This document shows positions 52,206 through 61,831 of a DNA stretch of 64,000 bases, piece by piece. The notes beneath the pieces are model-generated. The model was not told the DNA's origin and searched no databases. It was given only the letters and a program-made list of their open reading frames with translations. The stretch spans positions 4,278,001-4,342,000 of the forward strand of contig NC_079238.1 in the NCBI RefSeq assembly GCF_027921745.1. Direction: 5' to 3'. Both the position numbers and the translations under genes were made by a program. Origin of the DNA: Schizosaccharomyces osmophilus (Eukaryota > Ascomycota > Schizosaccharomycetes > Schizosaccharomycetales > Schizosaccharomycetaceae). Within the stretch, counting starts at the first letter, position 1, and the number at the start of each line of letters is the position of its first letter.

Positions 52206-53315
52206 ATGTCTCCCACTATTCCTTCGAACCCAGCTTCCCTTGGTGCTCCTCATCAACAGGGCTACAACCCTTCTTCGTATCCTGGCGACGCCGCTCCGTC
52301 GTTCACCACCGGCACCACAGGAGCCGATGCAGCTGATGGAATTCAGTCTAACCATGCAGAAGGCGCTCAACCAACCCACCCAACATTTCTCGACACCAAT
52401 ACTCCAGGCCTTCACAACGCTATGCCAAGCGGTGCCATTACTCCTAATACAGTGGATGTGCCCTATCATATCCCAAAACACTCTGAGTCTCGGAAGCTTA
52501 AACACTTTTATGCTAACCGTGCCGAACCAATCTACGACCAGACCGAAAAACTAGCTACTCAGGTTGCCGAGCTTCAACGTCAACAAAACAAACTCTTCGG
52601 TCCCTCCGGTGCCGATTTCGAACCCGGTATCCATCGTCTTCGTTTCAACAAGAATGCTAATCCTGGTCCCTTTGGTCTCTTTTCTTTCGCATTCACTACC
52701 TTTCTTCTTTCCCTCATCAACCTTGGTGCCGGCCATGTCAAAAACTCCCGTATCATCGTAGCTCCGGCCATGTTTTATGGTGGTCTTGCTCAAATTCTTG
52801 TCTCCATGTGGGAAATGGCTTCTGGAAACACTTTCGGTGGTGCTGTCTTTGGTAGTTATGGTTGTTTCTGGCTTTCGTACGGTTCAATCTTTATCCCATG
52901 GTTCCATATCGCAAACTCATATACGGATCTCGATGAATTTAATTACGCTGTTGGCCTCTTTCTAATATGTTGGTTCTTGTTTTCCTCACTCATCACGATA
53001 TGTACCATACGTTCTACGCTCGCTTTCTTTTGCTTGTTTGCTACCCTTGATATAACCTTCCTCCTACTGGCCGCCGGCTACTTCAAAACGAATGGCGGCG
53101 CTCCCGATACACCTTTGATCCGCGTCGGTGGTGGCTTTGGTATTGCCTGTGCTGCATTTGCCTTTTATAATGCTCTTGCTGGTATTGCTACCATAGAAAA
53201 CTCCTTCTTCAACGTGCCTCGTGCCGTCTTCCCTTGGAGTTTGGAGGGTCTTGGTCCCAATGAAGCCAACCGCAGACGTATGTATGATGATGATGATAGT
53301 GATAAGATGGCTTAA
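52206..53315 (+). CDS. mug86: acetate/ammonia transporter of the GPR1/FUN34/YaaH (AceTr) family
   Basis: A 369-aa intronless membrane protein. The N-terminal ~140 residues are hydrophilic (Pro/Ser/Thr/Ala-rich) with a short helix (EKLATQVAELQRQQNKLF). The AceTr domain then starts with the family motif NPGPFGLFSFAFTTF (usual form NPAPLGL). Six hydrophobic segments follow, including GGLAQILVSMWEMASGNTFG and GSYGCFWLSYGSIFIP, which hold the family's pore residues. The tail is acidic with a run of Asp (YDDDDSD). Proteins of this family carry acetate/succinate or act in ammonium export. Position and orientation match S. pombe mug86 (meiotically upregulated), so the symbol is by synteny. A FLEX-like site lies upstream. 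Confidence 0.88.
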   Translation: MSPTIPSNPASLGAPHQQGYNPSSYPGDAAPSFTTGTTGADAADGIQSNHAEGAQPTHPTFLDTNTPGLHNAMPSGAITPNTVDVPYHIPKHSESRKLKHFYANRAEPIYDQTEKLATQVAELQRQQNKLFGPSGADFEPGIHRLRFNKNANPGPFGLFSFAFTTFLLSLINLGAGHVKNSRIIVAPAMFYGGLAQILVSMWEMASGNTFGGAVFGSYGCFWLSYGSIFIPWFHIANSYTDLDEFNYAVGLFLICWFLFSSLITICTIRSTLAFFCLFATLDITFLLLAAGYFKTNGGAPDTPLIRVGGGFGIACAAFAFYNALAGIATIENSFFNVPRAVFPWSLEGLGPNEANRRRMYDDDDSDKMA

Positions 53316-54543
53316 TTTGCATTCCATCCTTCTTCCCTTTTACCGTAACTTTTGTTCCTTTTCTTTGAAATCGAAGGCGTCACCCAAATCTTCCGATACC
53401 TGTCTTCTCCTAGGTACCGTCCATCTACTGAATGAAATCACTTTAATGATATTCTTGGTTGTGTTTTCTCCTTTCCCGGTATGTTTTGGTGGCCAAAACC
53501 CTTGTTTGAATTTCAATGATCATAGTTGTTGTTGATAACGACGCTCTACCCTTTAATAGCGGATGTACTTTGTGTTCGCGCTCCATCCCTCTTACATTCT
53601 TTTCCTTTTCCTGTATATTTTTTAAACGGTTGGTTTCCATTATCCTTGTATTTTCTTTATGGAGCGTCTAGCACATGAAGTTTTATGTTTATGAATATGA
53701 ATATGAATGGAATGAATGACGGCAGTCGATTTGTTCTGGATACGTTTGAATCGTCTTATCACTAAGTGTCTTCTGCATATCTCTTTTGTTTTTATAACTT
53801 TGCTTCATGAGCTCTTCTTCTCCCCAATAATTTAAGAAAATGGTTTTGCACCTTGTATCTTTTAGCTCCGATCATGCCTATAAGCACGTTCACGTTTCTA
53901 AAAGCACTTAGTTTCCTATATGCTTTAATTCTGCTCTAGCCTAGTTCCATTCTTCTTACACTCTACTGTGCATTAATAATAATTAAAGTAATTGTGTATA
54001 TCAAACATTATTCTTCTTCTATATAAAGGAGCATATTCATCTTTTAGCTTACTGATGTAACAGGAGTACTAGTACTTGTAGCAATGTTATATCATTCATT
54101 GAGAGCAAAGAAAACATCAAAACATATTTTTATGATTCAATCTTGTTTTTATCTTTCTTTGAATGCTTCGTATGCCGTTCATTGGAAATTTTAAGCTTGT
54201 TACTTTGTTGCACAGTAACTTATTTAAATTTCCTTGGATATCTATTCTCACTTCTCTTTGTTTCTCTTTTTGGGCATTTTTGGTTTCTTGCAGTCCTGCT
54301 GCTTCGGATTCGTTTGGATTTGTTTGTTTTTGTTTTCTTGGTTTAGTATTTGTTGATTTTTAGTTTGTTTACCCAGAGATTCTTTTTGAACTTCTCTTCC
54401 CCCTATAAACAAAAGGACTTACCAACGCCTCTGGCGCACCATCTCTTTCCAAATCGGTTTCAAAGAACGTATCGTTTCTTGAAGAGAAGCCTGGCGACGT
54501 TGTCTTTCTAAGTTTGCAATACCTCTCTGATTCTAAAGACGAC
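53316..54543. promoter_or_regulatory. intergenic, mug86 3' side and mes1 promoter
   Basis: About 1.2 kb. T-rich between 54140 and 54370. It holds the FLEX element listed separately and a second forkhead-type ATAAACA at 54405-54411. The frame of mes1 is open upstream to about 54409 but has no ATG before 54544. Confidence 0.5.
54363..54372 (-). promoter_or_regulatory. FLEX (Mei4) element of mes1
   Basis: GTAAACAAAC on the minus strand, 172 bp before the mes1 ATG. A second forkhead core ATAAACA (54405-54411, plus strand) lies closer. This agrees with mes1 being a meiotic gene. Confidence 0.6.
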
Positions 54544-54917
54544 ATGCTGAATCCAGATAACAAGGAAAATGAGGTTCCTTTTTTCGCTAAAAAGGAACCT
54601 GAATCCCCCCCTGCTCTCTATAGGGTACAGCGTCCTTTAATGCGCCGCCCTTTACAGGAATTGAGCATTGAGATGGTCCCTCCTCCTTCGTCCACTTCCG
54701 GCAAAGAAACCAACGAACCTCTAAAGAAGATGAAAAAGGTATTTCATTATTTACTCATCCATCGGACGATTGCTAACTTGTGAATTTCTAGACCTTAGCT
54801 CCCTCGCATGGTTATCATCCTTACAAGATCTCTACCAAGGTGTTACCACACTCACCTAATACTCACAAGCAGCCTCTTAAACAAAAAAGTTCGAATCGAT
54901 TGATGTCTATGCGCTGA
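54544..54917 (+). CDS. mes1: meiosis II APC/C regulator Mes1
   Basis: Two exons, 54544-54738 and 54792-54917, giving 106 aa (about 101 in S. pombe). Mes1 is a meiosis-specific pseudo-substrate inhibitor of APC/C-Slp1 that keeps enough cyclin for the second meiotic division. The sequence has a KEN box (K7-E8-N9) and a D-box-like R34-x-x-L37 in MRRPLQEL. It is short, basic and disordered, as expected. It ends in SMR-COOH, a Met-Arg tail like those that dock on the APC/C. The 53-nt intron has a weak donor (GTATTT), branch GCTAAC and acceptor TCTAG. If it is retained, the protein stops about 14 residues later. In S. pombe this intron is spliced only in meiosis. Neighbours mug86 and the PXA gene match the S. 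pombe order. Confidence 0.85.
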
Positions 54918-55976
54918 GCTAAACTTGCTCTCTTTTGCTTTACCCCTACTCACTGAATTTTCGCTGGAACTACATACATGCTTCTTCATTCTACTTCATT
55001 ACCCCTTTGTCATTCCCATTCTATATCCTATCCTTATTACAGTATCGCTTTATCAAGTATTATATACCATGGAGCAATGTAATATCCTTTGCTTCGGTTG
55101 GATGGAATATGAACTGCCCGGATTGTATCACAAAGTGACTTGTGATGCCCTTTTAAAACCTTTGCTATGAAATCTTTTCTCTTGATCTGTCTTTATTATA
55201 CTCGAATTCAATTGAATGTGTGAACTTTCCGCTTTTCCTCATGGCTACTTTTATTTCGTTCTATACGAAATTCACCAGAATATCATTTGCCAATATATGA
55301 TTCTTCGACATGTTAATGGTCTAAATTTGAAACCTATTCTGTGGTTTGGAGCCTTTGCTGTTAAATCACAATGCGGCCCTCATTCTTTTACTTCTGCGAT
55401 GAATCTCAAAGGATGAACACATTCGTAACAATTATTCTTATTCTCTACTTAATTGAACACAGTTATAATAGTAAATTATTCTAAAGAAGTAACTATTTGC
55501 TCTGTATTGATAATCTTATTCAACTCACAGCTCAATGCATGACGATAGCTTTCACATTTTGGCGTGCCTTTAAACAAAATGGAACGTAAATGCCTTCATT
55601 TCTTCATTTCGCGAACGGTTCAAAGCTTGGGCATCTAATAATCTCTCTCAAACCTACATATTCTAGAAATCATCTGCTAGAAGAGAGTTAAGCAATACAA
55701 ACTTGCTTTCAATTCCTTCTTTCCATGCAACGGTGTTTTCTGTCATTTTTTCTTTTTGTGGGAAGAAAAAGACCACTTCTATTTGAGTGTAATCGAAACG
55801 GATTTCTGACATTTCTACCCAAGCATACGTGCACCACCATATGCAACTCAACCATCTGAAAGTATTCAACAAACAACGAGGGTTTATGTTTTTCTTGTCT
55901 ATTTCTTCAAAGTATTTATAATCTAGTTACTACTAGGTCTTCAATTGTAATTAGACTGTCAAAAACGTAGAATGAA
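54918..55976. other. intergenic, mes1 3' region and PXA gene promoter
   Basis: About 1.06 kb, AT-rich, with short open frames only. No supported feature. Confidence 0.4.
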
Positions 55977-57479
55977 ATGTCGAAGCTGTCGGTTCTTCTC
56001 GACCCAATTTTTTCCAAAATTTTGGAAAAATACGTGTATTCTTGGTACTATTTGATCAGCAAAGATACACTTTTCCCTTCACAATGTGAACAGGTCAGCA
56101 ACTCAGTTATTTATGAACTCGAAAAGCGCTTGTCCCGTCAAGATTTGACTAATATTTTGTTTCATGAAATTCCCTTTTTGTTAACAGAACATGTCAAAAA
56201 CGTGGAAGAAGCACAACAGAGAACGGTGATTCCGCAAGGACAAATTCTGAACGTTGACAGGATCTACCATAACTTGCATCCTCATATTGCTTTAGACCGA
56301 GAGGAAAACGAACTCATTTATTGTCGTCTAATAATGGAAGATATTTGTCGTCATCTCTTACCTGCCGTCAATGCTAAAAGTGAAATTGAGTATGTTATAT
56401 TGAGGGAAGCTTTGGCTACTCAGGTGTACAAAGCGATTCAAAATTTCTCCGATCATGAAAAAATGTATGAAGGTATCCTTTTACTTTCTAACGCTTTACT
56501 ACGTCCCTCTACAAGTTCTTGGGTGCTCTCTCTTAAACGTTTTTGTTGCTGGGTTTTACGAGCAATTAAAATTATCTCCACTACCAGAACCCTTCCTTAT
56601 TACTCTACTTCTTGGTTCCGCTTTTATTTTCAGTTGTTCACGAAACAAGTTAGTCAAATTCCCTTTGACGAAACAAAGCGGCTGGTTTTTACTACTCTTT
56701 TCTACCCGTGGATCGTGTTGCTGTCTACCTTTTTTTGTGGTATATTAACCTGTTTCTTTATTGCAACAGAATTATATGACAAGGGGGCGCCTGAACGCTG
56801 GTCTACTTTTGTACTGAACGAGATATCTGAAGCTGAAAAAAACGGTGCTTCTGCGCAACATATATCACCCACCACCGGTACAGATTATCGAAGACAAAGT
56901 CAGCCGTCTATTGCCAAAGTTTCACGAAGCCAGCGCAGACAATCGGGTGCTTCGAAAAGTCTTCATGAACTGTCGACGAAATATATCCGTCATGAAGACT
57001 CCAAGCATCAGCAATCAACGCTGTCTCCTGAGAGAAGGAAGCCATCATTATTTATGGATACCATTTCTCCTGACAATAATGCTTCTATAGCTCTATCCAC
57101 AGTAACGTCTACCCCAGTTTTTTCTACATCTCCAAGCCAATCTTCTACTACAACTCGCCATAATTTACTATCTCTTGTTCCTACGCATTTACAGAGCATG
57201 TCAAAGGAAAATATGTCACCGAAAACGAAGCGTAATCGAACGCTTTCGACTCCTGCTGATACGCACAAACGAGATCCATCTTCAAGTATGAATATAATGA
57301 TTTCAAAGCAAGCTGCACTCGAAGCTTATGCTAAACTTCCTCTGTTACCTGCATTGGTTGCACCTGCAAAACTTGCAAGTTTGGTGGATAGTGATTATCG
57401 CAATAAGCACATTTTTTATTCACTCCTAAATACATTAACTGTTGTGATGTTTCCTGAAACGAGAAACGAAGAGTTATGA
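55977..57479 (+). CDS. PXA-domain membrane protein (sorting-nexin-like)
   Basis: A 500-aa intronless protein. The N-terminal ~170 residues match the PXA domain: LDPIFSKILEKYVYSWYYLIS at the start, then VIYELEKRLSRQDLTNIL, HPHIALDREENELIYCRLIMEDICRHLLP and YVILREALATQVYKAIQNFSD (each quoted in part). PXA domains associate with PX/RGS/nexin proteins that link organelle membranes and handle lipids. A hydrophobic pair near residues 242-262 (FYPWIVLLSTFFCGILTCFF) looks like a membrane segment. The following ~180 residues are Ser/Thr/Arg-rich with SPTT, TLSPERRKPS and SPKTKRN motifs. The C-terminal ~60 residues are conserved-looking and helical. It corresponds to S. pombe SPAC5D6.07c by position. 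Confidence 0.85.
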   Translation: MSKLSVLLDPIFSKILEKYVYSWYYLISKDTLFPSQCEQVSNSVIYELEKRLSRQDLTNILFHEIPFLLTEHVKNVEEAQQRTVIPQGQILNVDRIYHNLHPHIALDREENELIYCRLIMEDICRHLLPAVNAKSEIEYVILREALATQVYKAIQNFSDHEKMYEGILLLSNALLRPSTSSWVLSLKRFCCWVLRAIKIISTTRTLPYYSTSWFRFYFQLFTKQVSQIPFDETKRLVFTTLFYPWIVLLSTFFCGILTCFFIATELYDKGAPERWSTFVLNEISEAEKNGASAQHISPTTGTDYRRQSQPSIAKVSRSQRRQSGASKSLHELSTKYIRHEDSKHQQSTLSPERRKPSLFMDTISPDNNASIALSTVTSTPVFSTSPSQSSTTTRHNLLSLVPTHLQSMSKENMSPKTKRNRTLSTPADTHKRDPSSSMNIMISKQAALEAYAKLPLLPALVAPAKLASLVDSDYRNKHIFYSLLNTLTVVMFPETRNEEL

Positions 57480-57930
57480 TGAAGCTGACCATAAAAATCT
57501 ATGATGAACGATTTACCTTATTTATTGATATAACCCTTTTGTTTTTGGTTTACCATACCTTGTATATGAAATGAGTGAAAGGTGGAGAATCTACTTAATT
57601 CTTATATGAAAGAATGTGTACTTACGAATAAATTTTGCATGACATTTTTATGTACTATACAGTTTGTACTGAAACCTGTCTTCCCACGTAGACTGTAATC
57701 TCAAAGTAAATTCTATAAGAAACTTTTTGAAGAGCAATGAATTTCAAAAAATAGACTCATAATTCTTTTTCAAGTACATTTTAAGAAATTACTGCCTACA
57801 ACACCTCTTCTAACCTATTCATATGGATTAAGACCTTCGTAAGCAAATACGGCCTCAACTGCTCCCAATTTAATCTTTTGCTTCTATCGATTATTTGTAT
57901 TGTTAAAAAAAGGAAAAACTAAAAGGACTG
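57480..57930. other. intergenic, PXA gene to alg14
   Basis: About 450 bp, AT-rich, no feature seen. Confidence 0.4.
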
Positions 57931-58608
57931 ATGTTTAAAACATTCTTATTATTTGGCGTGTCTGCCTTCGCATCTCTTTTTCTGATACTCGTAGGAAGAG
58001 AGTGGTACTGTTCATTGAAAAAGAATGGTCTTAAAAACCCTCATTTGCTCGTCTATTTTGGTTCTGGAGGCCATACGGGAGAAATGATGAATCTGCTTGG
58101 AGCAATTGAAGATCAACAGTATCCGATACGATCCTATGTAGTAGGTGCTGACGACAAGATGAGTTATACAAAAGCAAAAGCTTTAATTTCTACTAAATCT
58201 CATCATAAATCTTCCATTTTCACAATCCCTCGAGCCCGATACGTAAAGCAAGCATGGTTAACGACACCCTTAACAGCTGTGTGGAGCCTTTTATTTTCAA
58301 TTAAAGTGATTTTTTGGAATAAAAACGGTATCCCAGATGTTATTCTTTGCAATGGTCCAGGAACATGCGTATTTTTATGTTTGGAAGGATACGTATCCAA
58401 GGTAAGACAACTTTGATGGTCAATATAGCTAACCACGTAGTTTTTTGGGAAGCGCATTCGGATAGTTTATGTGGAATCGTTTGCAAGAGTAAACAAACTT
58501 TCACTAAGCGGGAAAATACTATTACCGTTTGTTGATCGCTTTTTAGTACAATGGCCAGGCCTTGCACTCAAATATAAAGGTGCCGAATATGTTGGTGTTG
58601 TTGCTTGA
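57931..58608 (+). CDS. alg14: UDP-GlcNAc transferase membrane anchor subunit Alg14
   Basis: Two exons, 57931-58401 and 58441-58608, with a 39-nt intron (donor GTAAGA, branch GCTAAC), giving 212 aa. Alg14 anchors Alg13 at the cytosolic ER face. Together they add the second GlcNAc to dolichol-PP-GlcNAc in N-glycan synthesis. The N-terminal membrane anchor is FKTFLLFGVSAFASLFLILV. The Rossmann-type loop follows in HLLVYFGSGGHTGEMMNLL (G44-E51). Further motifs are RARYVKQAWLTT, DVILCNGPGTC and, across the splice site, KRIRIVYVESFARV. The C-terminus (VQWPGLALKYKGAEYVG) forms the Alg13 contact region in the family. It converges with med18. Confidence 0.94.
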
Positions 58609-58829
58609 TTAAATGTTTCCTGATATATCCTTGTTAATGCTGTTGTAAATGATACTCTGGTTGTAGTCAAAAGTAGATTAACTACTATTCATGAAATGAT
58701 TGAATTATACAAAATATAGAGTAATTTCTTCATTCCTAGTATTCTAATTAAGTCATTCAGTTTCTCCAAATTGATTTCGATCCAATCTTCCAGTATGATT
58801 ACAAACTCGACGAAACAACTTTTTATGCT

Positions 58830-59652
58830 TTATATACGTACATTCCTTAACTCACAAACACTGAGTAACAAGTTTTTTACATGTTCTAAGTTTGCTTCCG
58901 CTTGTACCATAGCCTTTTGATTATTTGCATCTGCTACATGGGTATACGTATGCAAAAGCCACGCCTGATCTTCTGCTAACGGGTGAAATGGAGGATCTAT
59001 AGAATGCTTTTGCGAAGGAATCAATGTTTGGAATAGCCTGATAGTACAGTTGTTGGACGTATACTTTAAACCTTGTACTAGGTACTCATGAGAAAACCTA
59101 AAGAGAAAGGGGGTTAGACGTTTGTAGCCTTAATAAAAAAATTAGTCGATATCCTTACTCATATCCAAGATTTTCCACGAATTCCATTGGAGAGCCATTT
59201 GTCAGTTTTGCCCGACTAACTGGGCGAATTCCACATCTTCCTTCTCTCTTAGGTTCTGAAGTACCTTCCAAATGGATAGCCCTTAACTTTGTTATTTTTT
59301 TTTCTTTCTAGCTTGCGTACCATTGTGCCCGCTGTATCCAGTCAGACTCATTACTTCCTACCGTGTCTAATTGACCGCACAATCGAAGCCAAGAATCAGG
59401 CTGTCGTGGTAAATTAATGGGAACATCTACAACATTAGTCCTCTTAACATCCAAAGTCAATGCAGTCTTAAAGATTTTCGAGTTGGACCCAAGTGAGGTT
59501 TTTCTCAAATCGTTGCTAAACTTACCTTTTGGTCGATAGACCATCCAGTACTCATAAATTATGTTTGGTTCATTGAATATTTTCAAGAGTGAATTAGCAA
59601 CAATGTCTGATCGTCTAGACGGTATAACTCCTAATAAGTATAGCTCTTGCAT
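58830..59652 (-). CDS. med18: Mediator complex head subunit Med18
   Basis: Three exons: 59652-59321, 59281-59159 and 59097-58830, giving 240 aa. Med18 pairs with Med20 in the Mediator head (with Med8), linking activators to RNA polymerase II. The N-terminus MQELYLLGVIPSRR is the family start. It continues IIYEYWMVYRPKGK, RGxQ-type joint residues WAIHLEGTSEP, then CGIRPVSRAKLTNGSPMEFV and GYEFSHEYLVQG across the last intron. Introns are 39 and 61 nt (donors GTACGC and GTAAGG). The predicted beta-barrel-like fold and length fit Med18. By position it is S. pombe SPAC5D6.05. Confidence 0.9.
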
Positions 59653-60367
59653 TTCATTGTATGTAGAACTAGTTAGAATGTATCGGCCAAAGTTCAGAAA
59701 ATATTTTAATTTCCGGTGTATCAGTTTCCTATAATGATGGCTAGTGATTGTAATAACCCTTCTTTGGTCAATTTAAAAAAGTCGATATCGACGAAAACAG
59801 GTATTCTGCTGTCTTGAACCCTCAGTACCTAAATCTACAAATTTCTGGAAATTCTATGATGAATTATTAAGTGTTTATAAATTGATTAAAACACTTTTAA
59901 CTTAGAAAAAGCTACTTTTAATCAGTTTATGTAGGAAGGTGTTATAAATTATGGCTAATGCTGTATTCTTACAGAACACATCAACATTGGTCAAGTTACC
60001 AACTGGAAAGCATGTTACTGAATGATCCAATCTAGAAACGTTACTAGACACTCAAATATATTCTTTTCAAATATTATCATTAAATATTATCGTTGGCTTG
60101 CCAAGGAAATCTAATATTGCAGAACGCAAACCGGGTTCAAGAGAAACATTAACAAACATAAAGAATTAAACATCAGTGTTATCTAACTTGAAATCATGAG
60201 TATTGAGGTAGTCGAGATTGCCCAAGAATAGAATCGGATAGGAGAACACGTTTAGCCAAATCAAAATTGAGTAATCAAGACCTTTCAACTAAAGGAAGAA
60301 TAAAACTTTAAGGCATTTTTTTGTATGAATAAATAGACCCTTTTAAAAAAGTACATTCAATTGGTTC
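59653..60367. other. intergenic, med18 promoter and auxin-carrier-like gene 3' side
   Basis: About 715 bp, AT-rich. No coding or RNA feature is supported. Confidence 0.4.
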
Positions 60368-61831
60368 TTATTTTGTCCAATCAACAACCAAAAGACTGGT
60401 AAAAGCAAGAATCAAAGAGTTTGGAGGTGTAAAAATAGCATAAGACCACCAAAGGACTTTTGCACATTCTCTCTCAAAAACCCCGTTCAATTGACATATT
60501 TGGGTAAGTTGAATAGCAGTAGGGCTTCCTACCAAAAGGAAAATAACGACAACAAAAACTGGATCATCCACTGTGCTAATTTTACTAAAGTAAGATAACA
60601 AGGAAAAAGCGGGCAAGATTACCATAGGTACAACCACCATTCGACCGAGCAGACTAACGGCAAGGACGCGTGTGTCGTTTACTTTGGTAGGCTGTTCTGA
60701 ACCCTCTGTCTTTGTAATATCTGTTGCAAGACTAGCACCCAAGACCACCAAAATCAACGGCACAGCAACATCACCTACCATTCGAATACCACTGGTAACA
60801 CTGGACTCGACAAAAGAGCCTGGTTCAAAAAAGAATCTTTGCAAGGGGGGGATAACGGCAATGAAAAGAGCAACAAATAAAGAATATAACGGAGGGCTGA
60901 AGAAGTCTAGTAAAAGAACAACTGCCTTTTTAAACTTGGAGTCCCTAAACTCGGCGTCCTCAGCGGCTACTTGTGCATTTTCAGACTGTGATAACCCACT
61001 AGAAGATGGTAAATTCAAATGACTAATATCTTCGCGTTCGTTGGGGGTCAACAAATTCTCGATTTCTTCCTCATGAGCACTCCTACGGTCCCATAGATGA
61101 TCATAATCTTCATCATCATCAGGTTGGTTGGGTGACAGGAGAATTCTATAACCGTATGACCAACGTAAAGCCTGACCAAGTTGGGAGAAAATTAAAAGAT
61201 ACATAATACCACGAGAAGCCACTTTCTCAGCATTGTCATCGGGAATTTTATCCCATTTAAGACTTTCCACCGTATTCGCCAAGGAAGTAACTAAGGCTAA
61301 AGGAAGAGAGTTGGACTAAAAAGAAGTTGGTTAGCGGCTGAATCCATGTTGTTCTTTTCTTACGTTTTGAAAGGCAATGCATGCGGTAGCAAAATTCCGT
61401 TGTCGACGGCTAAGTCCAAACATACGAGCCATAATGTAAGAAACCAGTATAGAACTAAAATCAGGGTTAGCAAAAAGGAACCAATTCGTAAAAGAGGTAG
61501 AAAGTTCTCACATTGTAGTGATTACCACATAGAAAAGAGGCAGTAAAGAAAGATCAATAAGCATTTTTAGATTCAAGCCATTACCGACTTTTTCAAAAAC
61601 CAGACATGGTGTAAAGAAGTAAACGTTGAGATTGGAAATCGTCTAAATAGGTTAGAGATCAGAGGAAGCAAAAAATGGAGAGAAAGAAATTACCTTTTGA
61701 GCTTCTCTTGACAGGAATCCTTTTTTTGCCAAGATGAATCCTCCAAGAGCGATGACAATGACACCAAGATCACTCTCTAAAATGGGCTTTAAAAGGCCCC
61801 AAACGTCAATTCGACCGAACAGAGAAGACAT
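60368..61831 (-). CDS. auxin efflux carrier (PIN-like/PILS) family membrane transporter
   Basis: Four exons: 61831-61694, 61642-61512, 61454-61364 and 61315-60368, giving 435 aa in frame. It is a membrane transporter of the auxin-efflux-carrier fold (BASS/PIN-like). The N-terminus has LLKPILESDLGVIVIALGGFILAKKGFLS, then ISNLNVYFFTPCLVFEKV (the TPCLVF motif marks the family, both quoted in part) and RRQRNFATACIAFQNSNSLPLAL. A hydrophilic acidic loop (DDDEDYDHLWDRRSAHEEE) divides it from the C-terminal membrane half, which has VAVPLILVVLGASLA and LVGSPTAIQLTQICQ. Fungi make no use of PIN-type auxin export, so the cargo is unknown. Donors are GTAATT, GTGAGA and GTAAGA. The open frame upstream of the ATG has no earlier ATG. 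Confidence 0.87.
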
